A DNA stretch of 64,000 bases, taken from contig NW_004955425.1 of NCBI RefSeq assembly GCF_000276665.1, positions 20,295,939 to 20,359,938 of the forward strand, given 5' to 3'. Below the pieces are notes generated by a model that was not told where the DNA came from, searched no databases, and saw only the letters and a list, made by a program, of their open reading frames with translations. Both the position numbers and the translations under genes were made by a program. The DNA is from Chinchilla lanigera (Eukaryota > Chordata > Mammalia > Rodentia > Chinchillidae). Shown here in pieces: positions 21,430-32,249 of the stretch; within the stretch, counting starts at the first letter, position 1; each line of letters begins with the position of its first letter.

Positions 21430-22200
21430 CCCGCACAAGCTAGCTCAGCGCCCTGCAGGAGGGAGGCGGAGCTTCCCACACAGCCAGCCGGCCAAGTCCA
21501 TAAAATCGGAAGCAGCACGGAAACAGGTAAGACTGTGCGCACGGGCAGCCCGGGCCCTCGACGGCATCACACATGCTCTTACCTTCTCCAGCTCCTTCCA
21601 ATCGTAGTTCGTATTCCCAATCACCATAGCTTGCAGCTCATTGGGCTGGAAGAGCAGAAGGACTTTTCCTCCGCAGACTTTATGAAAACCTGCGTGGAAC
21701 GCGTCAAACAGGGAAGCCACGGACCTATTGAACACGTAGTCCACGTAGGCATCCACGAACTCCTGCCTGGAGGAGGAGGAGGAGAAGGCGAGGGCGGCTG
21801 GAGGGCGGCCGTCCCGGGGAGCCCGCTGCGCCTCCCACTCGCAGAGGCACCCTCGGGGTGCGCGGCCCGCCCGGGTCTGGGGAGGACCACAAGCCAGGCG
21901 GGCCCCCAACAGCCGCCGCTTCCTGGGGCCACGCCCCGCGCGGGCGAAGGCGCACCTGGCCGAGCGGCCCTCAGCCCTGGGCTTGGAGCCCTGAGGAGCC
22001 CTCGGAACCCCTCCGGGGTGCACAGCGCGGCTCAGGAGAATCGCCAGCAGCCTGCGCGGCCTCTCCCGCAGGGCGCGCACGCACGCACTCCCGCCTCCCC
22101 CGCCTTCCCCGCCTCCCGCACACAGAGAAGCCCCCAGCTCGGGCTCAGGGCGGGGCTCTGTCCAGCTCGCTCTGCTCCGCGGCTGCAGACACGTTTACGG
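21430..22200. promoter_or_regulatory. intragenic CpG island
   Basis: The GC content is strikingly above the AT-rich surroundings, with frequent CpG (for example CGCGCGGGCGAAGGCGC near 21935 and GCGCGCACGCACGCAC near 22073). It covers the HERC4 exon at 21583-21766 and the intron just upstream in transcription. No repeat is recognised in it. It may be an alternative or orphan promoter, or simply a GC-biased patch. No TATA box or start site can be assigned. Confidence 0.6.
21583..21766 (-). CDS. HERC4: HERC4 exon, 3rd from last: HECT N-lobe, inside a CpG island
   Basis: This exon is 184 nt, with acceptor CCTCCTCCAG and donor GTAAGA. It encodes QEFVDAYVDYVFNRSVASLF, cut here, then DAFHAGFHKVCGGKVLLLF, ending DWKELEK. 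The protein is almost unchanged from human. The upstream side of the exon abuts a very GC- and CpG-rich intron, which is unusual for a 3' internal exon. Several long frames around 21445-22287 are by-products of the GC content. Confidence 0.96.
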
Positions 22201-22673
22201 GACAATCTGGTCAGACAAGAGGGGCAGCTACTGCAAGACTTCAGTGCTTTTTGCCCTTGTCTTCCAAGTAATAAATTACGATTATAAATGGGAATCAGGT
22301 ACGTTTGATCGTCTGCAGACAACCTTCGATCCAGTTATACCGAAATCCCAAACGGAACTTAAGAGGGGTTACATGGTCACAGGCGGCCACTGTAATGTAA
22401 AATCAGTGAGCCTGTGGGAACCAACAGCATGTGCTACTAGGTTCAGACCCGAAAAGGCCAAGCTTGAAATACAGAACTTTACAATTCATCCCATTAGGAA
22501 GTTAAATTACTCTATACTTTCAAGCACAAATGGCCACATCTTCTGTGTGCAATTTATTTCTTGTCAAAAATTTTAAAAACACTTCCCAGCTAGACAGTCT
22601 GTATGAAACATATTTTCAGGAATTAACAACTAGTACAAAATTATTTTTAAAAAGAGGAAAAAATTCTAATCAT

Positions 22674-22795
22674 ATACCAGGCACAGTGGCACATACCTGT
22701 CATCTCAGATACTCAGGAGGCTGAGGCAGGAGGATGGAAAATTCAGGGCTAACCTGGGCAACTTAGAGAGATCCTGCCTCAAAAAGTAAAAAGGG
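22674..22795 (+). repeat. B1-like SINE
   Basis: CCAGGCACAGTGGCACATAC through GATCCTGCCTCAAAAAG. Confidence 0.82.
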
Positions 22796-22880
22796 CTGGG
22801 ATGTAGCACAATAGTGCAGCATGTGCCTAGCACATGTGAGGCCCTCAGTTCAAGCCATAGCACACATACAATAAAATAAA
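22796..22880 (+). repeat. ID-like SINE, diverged
   Basis: GGGCTGGGATGTAGCACAATA, cut here, then GTGAGGCCCTCAGTTCAAGC. It directly follows the B1 tail. Confidence 0.72.
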
Positions 22881-22914
22881 AAATCCAAAATCATAGCCAG
22901 CTTTTTAAAAACCA

Positions 22915-22916
<2 letters not shown>

Positions 22917-22953
<37 letters not shown>

Positions 22954-23086
22954 CAGACAAACTCATTATGTAGTTTAGGCTGGCCTTGACCCACTATGTA
23001 GTCTAGGTTTCCTTCTAACTCGAAGTTATCCTCCTGTCTCAGCCTCCTCAGTGCTGGAATTACAGGTATGTGCTACCTCACCTGGC
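22917..23086 (-). repeat. B1-like SINE with long poly(T)
   Basis: More than 30 T, then AAGACAGACAAACTCATTATG and GTGCTACCTCACCTGGCT. Confidence 0.82.
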
Positions 23087-23101
23087 TTTTCACACACAAA
23101 A

Positions 23102-23263
23102 TTTTTTTTTTGTTCTTGTGTTTTGAGACAAGGTCCTGCTATATAGTTCAGGATGTTCTTAAACTCACTATGCAGCCCATTCTGGCCTCAAACTTGTGGC
23201 AATCTTCCTGCCTCAGCTTCCAGAGTGCTGGGATTATAGGCATGTACCGCCCTGCCCAGATTT
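23102..23263 (-). repeat. B1-like SINE
   Basis: TTTTGAGACAAGGTCCTGC through CGCCCTGCCCAGAT. Confidence 0.82.
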
Positions 23264-23440
23264 CACAACTTTTTTTTTTAAAAGGACAACTTGAAGGACC
23301 ATTTTTTCCCCACAAGATTTTAATAACAGCTTTAATTTGATCAAAGTAAGACATGCACATAGTTTAAAGTATCAACTGTAAAAACAGTAATAACCCTAAT
23401 AGCCAGCACTTACTGAACATGTCCACGTGCTAGGTCTTAT

Positions 23441-23605
23441 TTTTTTGGGGGGGGGAGGGTCTTTTTGAGACAGGGTCTCATTATGCAGTTCAGGCTAAAC
23501 TTGAGCTCACTTTGTAGCCCAGGTTGGCCTCGAACCCACAACGATCCTCCTGCCTCAGCCTGCCGAGTGCTGGGATTACAGGTGTGCACCGCCACACCCA
23601 GCTAT
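23441..23605 (-). repeat. B1-like SINE
   Basis: GGGTCTTTTTGAGACAGGG through CGCCACACCCAGCT. It interrupts the MIR. Confidence 0.87.
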
Positions 23606-23697
23606 GTTTTTTTTGCGGGGAGGTACCGGGAATCAAACTTAGGACCTTGCGCTTGCCAGACAGGTGCTTGTGCCCCTGAGCTATATCCCTGCCCCCC
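23606..23697 (-). repeat. ID-like SINE
   Basis: GAGGTACCGGGAATCAAAC through CTGAGCTATATCCCTGCC, directly after the B1. Confidence 0.75.
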
Positions 23698-25015
23698 GGC
23701 TATTTTAAGTATCTTAAAAATTCCTGTCTCACCTATTCCTCAAAATAGCCCCATGATGTAGATATACTTTACCATTCTATTCTGCACAAAAGGAGAGCGA
23801 GGCAAAGAGAAATCAACTGATTTACCCAAAGCTTCTAAATAGCAGAATCAGGATTATAAGCATTCAGATCATGTCCCTGGCAACAATCACTAGCTTTGTC
23901 TGAGGAATTTGAACAAAATGGGAGAGGACAAGGCAGCACTCTGTCTTCCATTTTTCTACCATAAATTCCTATCATCTGAACCAACGATTTGCTAACCTTG
24001 CTATTCCTTTAGATGTTCACCTTCTAGCTTTCATTAACATAGCTCTTTTCTCAATCCCAGATTTTTAGTTTTAAATTTTTTTTTTAAGTTTTAAATATTT
24101 AATGAACCAAATGCCCACTGGGAAAGGTGAGGATTTTACCTTTATTAATTACTCCACTCTCACTTCTCTGCCCCCATACACTCATTATATTAATACATAA
24201 CTTTTGGTTCAATATTCACTGTTAACATTTTTATGATTATAAATATTCATAAGCTGTATTCTGATGATCTTTTCTTAAAAATTTTTTTCTGCCATTTCCC
24301 CCCAACCACTCCAACAGACACACTCATCTCCTCTTTCATCCAAATATGCCGGGCAGCACCAGCTGCATCTCCTCCCAGATCCCTCCACGTCCTCTTCATC
24401 TACCCCGACTGCTAGCGCGCTCAATCTTCTACACAGGTGCTGCTCCTTTAGAAGAAATCCTCCTCGTCTCTCCCACAGCGTACCCTGTACCTTCCTCTTT
24501 GTGAGCTAACGCTTTGTTCCGGTAGAGCACATGCAGCTCAAAGAGAGGCCTCAGGAGTGAATTCTCCGATACTGAGCACATGCGAATGTTTACGCACAGC
24601 CACATACTGATGTGCGGATACAGCCGTCTACGTTAAAAATTATTTTCTCCCACATTTGATCCAGCTTCTAATGTCGTTCTTTACAAGTCTGATGTTACTG
24701 ATTCCTAATTCTTTGTATGCTCTCCATTCCATTTCATACTGCAGCTTTCTTTTTTTTTTGTTACCACAATTTTCTAGTTTGCAAAAATGTGCTCGTTGTG
24801 GTGTCCTCTCACTTCTCTTTGTTCCTTTATGAACTTTTCATTACTTTATTGATGTTTAAAGGGACGTCAAGAGCAAGGGCAGATGATCCCCTCAATAAAA
24901 ATTCAAAGACTAAGTTTTATGTGAGTGAAAATTTAGGGCCATGAGGTTTCTAAATACACAGAGAAAAGCACCGCGAGTCTCAGGGCTTCCGCTGATGTGG
25001 CTGTGATTCACTTAC

Positions 25016-25098
25016 CGATTCTGTCTGTTAACAGCTGTGTCTGCACCATTTAGAACCAGCTCTTTCACTTCTGTTGCACCAAAGTTTTCAACTGTGAT
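25016..25098 (-). CDS. HERC4: HERC4 exon, 4th from last
   Basis: This exon is 83 nt, with acceptor TTAATAG and donor GTAAGT. It encodes ITVENFGATEVKELVLNGA, then DTAVNRQN and two bases of an Arg codon. ITVENFGATEVKELVLNG is a HECT N-lobe hallmark. Confidence 0.96.
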
Positions 25099-26665
25099 CT
25101 ATTAATTTAAATTTTTTAAAAAAGTCAACGTCAGACTCAAAACTTAAGAGTATCTTAATAGTCTATTATACTTTTCCTTTTTCTTATTAAAGATAAAAAC
25201 TAATAAATTTGAGACAAAACTCTGCCATTATAAGATTATTTATGCATTCTCCTTCAAGTCACAACTAAAAATTTTCATCTGCTAGTAGTTTAGGATCCTA
25301 CCATGACAGACTGAGTATAAATTACCCAGTTTGTTTAACTGGGCACAGGACACTAACGACTCACTGTGCGCAAGACTTTAGAGCAGGCTAAGGTATCAGA
25401 GAGGACGCTTTCCTCCCCAAAGGGCCAACTCCAAACACGAGAGCACTCAGCTCAGCACTGTGCGCTCTTCCAGCACAGTGACCCGCTCTCCTGTCCTCTA
25501 CCTGCCCTGCCTGCCGATCACAGGCTTTTTAAATTACGCACTAATTTGGTTAATAAAGGTGGTCAGGTATTTTTATATTTTTATTTCTCCTACTAGTCTT
25601 TAAATAAAAAGTATTATCATTCTCCCCTCTGTACCTTTTTGCTATTCTTTCTTTTTGGAATAGTTTCCCCTTTTGTGAAAATCTGCGATCTATAGAAAGC
25701 TATTGTGGAAGTCAGGTAAGAGATGAATACTTCTTACTCTGAAGTTTATTATCTAGTAAAGGAGGAGAGACGTGAGATGTAAACAACTCATCATAGTAAA
25801 ATAACGCTGTACGTAACAGGAACGTGAACAGAATTTTACAAGACCACACAGGAAAGAAAACTTAATTCCAATTAGACAAGGTATGAAGGACCCTGAGGAA
25901 GGTGTTTTGTAAGCATCACTGTAAATGCCATTCGTAAAGCACCGAGAAAGATGGGTGTGATTTCAGACTGGGCACACCTATTACCAGAGAAATAAAACAT
26001 GAGAGTAAACACCAAGTCCTGAGAATGAACGGCAGGCGGCTCTAAGAGAGGAAGGTGAGGTGCACAAAGAGTGCTGTGTGACGCAGGGCAGTGCGGCTGA
26101 GGGGTGGGCAGCGAGGTGGAAAGAAAGCCAGGCTGCAAATGTCTCTGCCGCCCATTCTACTTTATTCTGCAAGCAACAAAAAGCCATAAATAATTCCAAA
26201 AAAGAAATGGCACAAAAAAGAAATTCTCAAATAGAGATGGTTATTAGTGATTAATAAGTTAAAAATTAAACTATCTGGATTCAACTTTTTAGTTGATCAA
26301 GATTTAAAGACACTTTAAATGGATATAAGTGAATCAAATGAAAAGAGGAACCAAAATTGCACAGAAAACAGTAAAAATTCCAACAAGGATATTTCTTGGA
26401 AAAAAATCGTAAAAATTTGTATCATCCTGAAACCTATTAAATACTCTTATGCACCATGTCCCAATAAAAACTGCTGAACTTTTGAAAGGGGATAATGGGG
26501 GGGTGGGGGGTGGCTGTAAATTGTGTAACAACAGAATATGGTATTTTTGTCAACACTGATGACAAAACCACTGAGCAGACTTCTGGAACAAATTTGAAAA
26601 TAAAAAATGTTTAAAGAAAAAATCCTGATGGCTTCACCATTTTCCCAAGAGCCTAACTTACTCAC

Positions 26666-26850
26666 ATTGTCCCCTCACAAAACGTCTTCCATCACTTCTG
26701 CAGATATTCTCTTGTTCAATTGCTATGCAGTCCATTTCTGCTAGACCCTCATCTGTCAATGGCTTTGTATGTGACCATATCAGCCATTCAATGTCCCTTT
26801 CACTGTCTGAATATAATTTTGCATCTTCTACAAGATTCGCAATTTCATTT
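26666..26850 (-). other. exon-like open segment with splice sites, function unknown
   Basis: The minus strand reads ATTATTATTTAG, then 185 nt with no stop in one frame (one base, 61 codons, one base), then CAAT|GTGAGTAAG, a near-ideal donor. The peptide starts NEIANLVEDAKLYSDSERDI and ends ENICRSDGRRFVRGQ. It is not a known HERC4 part. Placed between its HERC4 neighbours in the normal phase it would hit a stop at once (AAA TGA). It would, however, be in frame after the exon at 28010-28176, which leaves two bases. It ends with one base, which is what the segment at 11731-11900 needs. Alternatives are a pseudogene fragment, an exapted transposon or chance. Confidence 0.4.
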
Positions 26851-27119
26851 CTAAATAATAATTAGAATATATTTGCACTATACTAAGTTACCCAACAGTA
26901 AGATAAGATAGGTAAACATGAGCCGTAGTTTGAAGAGGGATGTAGTGGGAAAATAACTTATAAGAAGTAATTTCCTTAGTAATACTCATGCTACAATGAT
27001 CTTTCATTTTTCTAAGCATTCCTACAATTGCAAGCTCAAAAATGAACATGTGGATAACAACCCCCCCTTAAGTCTGTAAATCTCTTTAGCATATTAATGA
27101 AGCGTATACACTTTGAAGT

Positions 27120-27275
27120 CACAGGGGTATGAATGCTGACTCTGACATGTAATTATCATTTTCAATTTCTTTCCCTGTAAAACAGGAACAGTATTAAACT
27201 CAAAGGACTACTGAAGGTTAATAATATATGTATTGTAACTAGAACATAGTAAATGCTCAATAAATGCTAGCTACA
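27120..27275 (-). repeat. MIR relic
   Basis: AATTTCTTTCCCTGTAAAAC, GAACAGTATTAAACTCAAAG and AACATAGTAAATGCTCAATA follow the order of an inverse MIR. Confidence 0.5.
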
Positions 27276-27375
27276 GGGTTAAGAATCCCATCTACCAAAA
27301 TGAAAACCATAAAGCACAGCAGTTTGACAAATGGGATGATGAATAGTAAAGCTAATGTATGTCTTTTAATCTTAC

Positions 27376-27442
27376 CGTAAAATTTAGACAAAATGTTTCC
27401 TCTATATCATCTTCTGGGTAATCCAGTAACTGTTGCATGCTT
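27376..27442 (-). CDS. HERC4: HERC4 exon, 5th from last
   Basis: This exon is 67 nt, with acceptor TTTTGCAG and donor GTAAGA. It encodes SMQQLLDYPEDDIEETFCLN and FT. The acidic DYPEDDIEE loop precedes ITVENFG in HECT ligases of this family. Confidence 0.95.
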
Positions 27443-28009
27443 CTGCAAAATAACATATAATATTTCTTTAAGGTAAAACACTACTGGGCATTTTAACTTT
27501 CTGCTTATGAATAAATATACATTTCTCATTCCCTGTTGATAAATTCTTCCACTAATTTGTACTTTTATATTTGCTTCAGAATACTGGATGTAAGATGGCA
27601 AATGTATAAATAATATCGGAAAAAGAAAAAAGTTTTTCTCTCTTCTTCTAAATAAAAAGGCTGTGTATCAACTCATTTCTAACATTTGTTCTTATAATTT
27701 TTATTCCATTTTATATAATAAAAATCTTTTTACCTATTCAAACATGGAGTGAATATAATCAGAAGTCCAAATATGTCACTTAAACACTCTCAGAAAACTT
27801 TACCTCCAATACCTCTAAAAGCTAAGCTCCGAAGACAAAAATTCAAAGCGCTATTAAAATAATTTACTCTTTTAAGAGAAAATTTTGGTCTCAATAATTT
27901 CTAATTATTTCAGAAATGTAGTAACGATGTGATCATTCCTAGGAGGAAAGCACTCTTGCCTCCCATTTCCTGCCTCTTAAACTCTGCCCTCATCACTTTT
28001 ACAACTGAC

Positions 28010-28176
28010 CTCCCAACGTCAGGCATTAATTCTTTCAAATCGTCCAGGGATGGTTTCTTTTTTAGCAGTTTCTTATATAAGGCCAAAGGAAAATGCAGGT
28101 CCACAATAGTAAAATTATAAATTGCTAATCCACAAATAACACCAATCAAGTGGAACAAATCACTATCTTCAAATGT
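28010..28176 (-). CDS. HERC4: HERC4 exon, 6th from last
   Basis: This exon is 167 nt, with acceptor TTTTTCAG and donor GTCAGT. It encodes TFEDSDLFHLIGVICGLAIY, cut here, then NFTIVDLHFPLALYKKLL, ending LMPDVG plus two bases. DLHFPLALYKKLL is part of the E2-binding N-lobe. The frame reads on past the donor into the intron. Confidence 0.96.
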
Positions 28177-28417
28177 CTGAAAAATGTAACAGAAAATAAG
28201 TTAGACCTGTCTTACAAAAGTATTGTTTATTAAAACATTAACTGTTTTTCTGGTTATAAAAACCTATGTTAAAACAAACAACAAACCTATGCTCATAGTA
28301 GAAAATTTTGAAAGAACAGAAAATAGTAAGAAGAAACTTACTCTTCTTATACTATCTCTCTGGCATAATATCACTGTTACTAGTTTTTATATTTCCATTC
28401 AGTGCATTTTCTAGCTG

Positions 28418-28419
<2 letters not shown>

Positions 28420-28452
<33 letters not shown>
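28420..28452. repeat. (CA)n microsatellite
   Basis: About 16 uninterrupted AC units. Confidence 0.98.
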
Positions 28453-28453
<1 letters not shown>

Positions 28454-28499
28454 CTTTACCAGGAATATAAGCACTTCCATGTCACTGAACATTAAGTTA

Positions 28500-28585
28500 G
28501 GGCTGGGGACAAACACAGGTTAGTGACAGGCACTTGCCTAGCATGGGTAATACACTGGAATCAAATCCCGGACAGTACAAAACAC
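28500..28585 (+). repeat. ID-like SINE, old
   Basis: GGGCTGGGGACAAACACAGG through AATCAAATCCCGGACAGTAC. Confidence 0.6.
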
Positions 28586-28675
28586 TAAAGGTGAAAGACT
28601 ACTATAAACATTATTCTGATTTTTAAAAAATACACTTTCAAAAATTGGAAAATAAAATAAGAAAATGAAGATAAG

Positions 28676-28828
28676 CAGGGTGTGGTGGCACACGCCTGTG
28701 ATCCCAGCACTCAGGAGGCTGAGGCAGGAGGATCATCGTGAGTTTGAGACCAGCCTGGACTACGAAGTGAGCTCAAGGCCAGCCTGAACTTCATAGTGAG
28801 ACCCTGTCTCAAAAAGACCCAAAAAAAT
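28676..28828 (+). repeat. dimeric B1-like SINE
   Basis: GCAGGGTGTGGTGGCACACG, cut here, then GACCAGCCTGGACTACGAAG and AAGGCCAGCCTGAACTTC, with a poly(A) tail. Confidence 0.9.
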
Positions 28829-29459
28829 AGAAGACACCTGGACCTTAATAACCGCCGCTGAAACAACAGCTGACTTGAGAGCAGATGTACGTGTAGACGG
28901 GACAGGAGATGATGAATATATGAAATTATCACGCTGACTCCATGAATTTGTAAATTAATACACGTAATAACATGAAAACAAATTTTCATACATTTCCATC
29001 TGCTGTAAGTTTAGAAAATAAAATGCTATATTTAAACTTCTCATTTTTCTTGTCATTAAATATTCTTTCTAGAACATGGTTTTTAATGGCTGAACATTAT
29101 ATTCTATGCAGGTATATTTGTTAAGTCAGCTATCTTACTTTAGTTGGATAATAAAAACATTATAAAATACTCTCCCTCACCTTTAAAGGATAATATATAT
29201 CCATTTTTTAAAAATTCTGTGAACATGGTAGTTCAGAAAATAAATTTTTTAATTAGCCCTCGACTCCAGACCAGGTTTAGCCACTATTCAAGCCTTAGTG
29301 TTTTCAAAAGAAGATAAACACAGTATTTCTCTCATACATTTATTGTGAGAATTAAATGAAATAAAGCACACAAAATGCTTTTAATGCTGTTTTGGAAGCA
29401 CACAGTAAGGGCTCAATTAAAAGTTTTTCCAATTAGTAATATTCAAAGTAAAATGGGCA

Positions 29460-29645
29460 TCTTGGGCTACAGCTCGTGCTTAGTATGTGCGAAGCTCTTG
29501 AGTTCAATTTCAAGTACCAAAAGAAGCAGGGACCAGTCTTTTGTTGCTGAAAAGAGGCCTCGCTGTATTGTGCAGCCTAGCACCAAACCTGTGGGTTCAA
29601 CTGATGCTTCCACCCAGCCTCCCGGACAGCTGGGGCTACAGGAAG
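29460..29645. repeat. old ID (+) and B1-like (-) fragments
   Basis: GGGCTACAGCTCGTGCTTAG through TTGAGTTCAATTTCAAG, then AAAGAGGCCTCGCTGTATTG. Divergence is high. Confidence 0.45.
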
Positions 29646-30270
29646 CACACCACACTCAATGTCGTGGGATACTTTGGTTCAGTCTGAACACTTCCACAGA
29701 AATAACCTTGCTTTTTACGGAAGAACTCCTCAGCCGAAAGGCAGATAAGCACAGCGCTTAACCTGTTCCAGGTTACACTGCCACTCGTCGTCCAGGAATG
29801 TGCCTTTCCAGCCAAAAACTCTTGTTTCTGACATGAACACGCCACACACATAACAGAAACACATTTTTATGGGAAGATTTTGGCCTACAGACTATAGTTT
29901 GCTGACTTCTTACCTAAATAATGAGGCATCAATGATCTCTAATGATACTTTAATTCTCCACAGAAAAAAAGTTAACCTAGCAATTATTCAACTCCCAAAC
30001 TAAAATAAGCAGAAGGAAAAGCCAACATTATTTTTGGGCTAACTATCCCTTAATTTATTTGGTTAACCTGAATATGTGGTAAAGTATCAGCGTGTTCTGG
30101 ACAACTCCAAGTCTAAAAGTTTATTATTTTTCAAATTACAATAAAGCAGATCTTTGAATAAAAAGCCTATTTTAAAACTCCAGTAATAACTCTGAGGAAA
30201 AACTTTCTGAGTTAACAGGTAGACACAAAGGTTTATACAAAGAAGTAAGTTGAATGGGTGGGCCTTTTAC

Positions 30271-30414
30271 CTTATCAGAAAACCAAATAAGCCGGGAATC
30301 TTCATAATATCTAAACATGCCATACTTAGGATCCAGCAATTCCCTCATGATGAGCAAGAAAAATTCTTTGCGAACCCCTCCTGCATCCACAGCATCTTCT
30401 CCAACAAATATAAC
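30271..30414 (-). CDS. HERC4: HERC4 exon, 7th from last: start of HECT N-lobe core
   Basis: This exon is 144 nt, or 48 whole codons, with acceptor TGTTGTAG and donor GTAAAA. It encodes VIFVGEDAVDAGGVRKEFFL, cut here, then LIMRELLDPKYGMFRYYED and WFSDK. The DAGGVRKEF motif marks the HECT domain. Confidence 0.97.
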
Positions 30415-30631
30415 CTACAACAGCATAATGCAGACGCTGAACAGACTGAAAAAGGAAAGCAACTCCAGAGGCCCGATTATGTGCTATTTATTACTAATAA
30501 ATGCTCAGCAGTTTATAGTTTAAAAATTACGTAATTTTATTTTTTAAGTATCAAAGATATACTAGAAATAAGTAAGAAAACTTAATTTCTAAATAAAGGA
30601 CCCAATTATGTACAAGAAAATCTCAAATTAC

Positions 30632-30799
30632 CTTGAGTGGTTTTTTGTAATCTATGTTCTTTGTTTTCCTAAGGACCTCCATTGCATCGCCTACAATATT
30701 TTCTCTACGCACCACTAGAATTAAGCAAGGGTTCACAGATTCAATCACTGGGAGAAAAAGAGAGGAGACGTTCTGTCTGTGGGCCTGGTCAATAGCCAT
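30632..30799 (-). CDS. HERC4: HERC4 exon, 8th from last
   Basis: This exon is 168 nt, or 56 whole codons, with acceptor TTTTCTAG and donor GTAATT. It encodes MAIDQAHRQNVSSLFLPVIE, cut here, then SVNPCLILVVRRENIVGDA and ends YKKPLK. It forms the beginning of the HECT domain. It is symmetric in phase with its neighbours. Confidence 0.96.
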
Positions 30800-30911
30800 C
30801 TAGAAAATAGAAGATTAAAGCTTTAATAGTAAGGTTACAAAGACCCACCAGTTTATAGGTATGCTATAATTTCAGGGATCATTTCTGTACTATCCCCCCC
30901 TACCTACCCCA

Positions 30912-31024
30912 GGGTTCTGAGACAGGGTCTTGCTGTGTAGTCCAGGCTGGCCTCAAACTTGTAGCAATCCTCTTGCCTTAGCCTCTGAAGTGCTGAGATT
31001 ACAGGCGTGTGCCACCACACCTGA
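30912..31024 (-). repeat. B1-like SINE
   Basis: TTCTGAGACAGGGTCTTGC through GCCACCACACCTGA. Confidence 0.85.
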
Positions 31025-31551
31025 TTTAACAGTATTTTATCTAGTATGAGAACTTAGTAAACAGAGCATAAAGAGTGTCTTTCAAACTTTCTGTATTAAT
31101 GCACAACTCATAACACTGTTAAGGTAAACAAAGAACTATAACACTGGTAAATCTGAGCACTGTCTTTTTCCTAAAAAATAACAACACATAGAGATGGAAA
31201 ACAAGAAAGAAAAGCAGAATAAAATAAACCTTTAAAGAGAATAAGGAACAACCTGGCTAAAGGATGTATTATAAAAATTTGTTAGCATAGTGATCAGCAT
31301 ATATATGTGCTTTCACCATTTAAAGTATGCTTTTCCCCCAAAGGCATCTCCTGTGTTTTTGTTCTAAAATGATATACTATATTAAAATCACAAATTACTA
31401 ACATATCATTTTAACAAAACTTAGAAAACTGTGGATTAGCAGTTGTCTATATATAGAACCTTGCAAGAGTATTTATTTCTTCTGATGAAAATGGAAATAA
31501 ACACAGCCCCAAAATTCTCCCATGTATTTATTGTGAAGCATTTAGAAGTGG

Positions 31552-31708
31552 GCTGGGCATGGTGGTGCATGCCTATAATCCACCTGTAATCCCAGCACTC
31601 AGGAGGCTGAGGCAGGAGGACTGCTCTGAGTTCGAGGCCAGCCTGGGCTACATAGTGAGTTCTGGACCAGCCTAAACTATACAGCAAGACCCTGTCTCAA
31701 AAAAAACA
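31552..31708 (+). repeat. B1-like SINE with internal duplication
   Basis: GGGCTGGGCATGGTGGTGCA, cut here. The CTGTAATCC/CTATAATCC segment is duplicated. It ends CCTGTCTCAAAAAAAAC. Confidence 0.87.
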
Positions 31709-32249
31709 AGGTATTTGGAAGGATTTCAAAATACATTTATCTGAACTGTTGAAAAAAGTAAATCAAATCTAGGGCTTTTAAAATTTTCAAAGCATTTTTA
31801 GGATCTCTTTCTATCTTTTCCTGAGAATACTGCCTATACAGTCAGATCTTTATGTGAAAAAAAGCAGCTCAATACCTTTCCCATTTTCAAAAATCAAATA
31901 ACCTACTTTAATCCTTGAAAGTTATAATGTGAATAAAAATTTTAAATTTTCATTATGAATGAAAAAAATGTTCAACATAAGACAAGAGGGAAAGTAGGGA
32001 GAAAGGAAGGAGATGAGAGAGGAATTACCACCTTCAGGAAAGTATCTTATTACTGAAACTTTGTTTAAGGAGACTTCACTCCTCTTCTTAACAAGTGATC
32101 AAATGCTTCCTAGTTTAGTATCACCTCACCTCCAGAAACTTTCATTTTTACCAAGTAAACAGGGGAGACAGAATGAAGCAAGATTTTCAAACAACCTAAC
32201 ATTTTACCAAGTAAAGTAGTATAACTGTTTATAAAGATTACATATTTAG

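Larger units (their letters stand above)
17292..21582 (-). other. HERC4 intron
   Basis: A 4.3 kb intron with an LTR-like piece (17650-17990) and scattered old inverse B1 and ID fragments (18106-20476). 18320-19440 and 20560-21400 hold nothing I recognise. Confidence 0.65.
23397..23885 (+). repeat. MIR relic split by B1 and ID
   Basis: AGCCAGCACTTACTGAAC and CACGTGCTAGGTCTTA to the left of the insertions, and CCTATTCCTCAAAATAGCCC, GAGGCAAAGAGAAATC and TTACCCAAAGCTTCTAAAT to the right. Together they give the MIR order. Confidence 0.6.
21767..25015 (-). other. HERC4 intron
   Basis: It starts inside the CpG island, then holds B1/ID insertions (22674-23697) inside or next to a split MIR. 23890-25010 is AT-rich with pyrimidine-rich parts and no recognised element. 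Confidence 0.65.
25099..27375 (-). other. HERC4 intron
   Basis: The intron holds the exon-like segment 26666-26850 and a MIR piece at 27120-27275. 25720-26170 resembles an old L2/L1-type block but is too diverged to name. The rest is AT-rich. Confidence 0.65.
28177..30270 (-). other. HERC4 intron
   Basis: The intron holds a (CA)n tract, ID and B1 copies, and a possible MIR piece near 29335-29420 (TTGTGAGAATTAAATGAAAT and CACAGTAAGGGCTCAATT). 29850-30180 shows nothing. Confidence 0.65.

Noticed and set aside
21535..22287. Long open frames on both strands (up to 250 codons) at the CpG island
   Set aside because: GC-rich DNA has few stops. Only the 184-nt HERC4 exon inside has splice sites and family similarity. 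The plus-strand frame reads the exon backwards and has no family features.
27910..28158. 82-codon ORF covering the HERC4 exon at 28010
   Set aside because: Its last 33 codons read past the GTCAGT donor into the intron. Only 28010-28176 is exonic.
28420..28452. Direct repeats as a possible CRISPR array
   Set aside because: It is an uninterrupted (CA)n run with no spacers. The host is a mammal.
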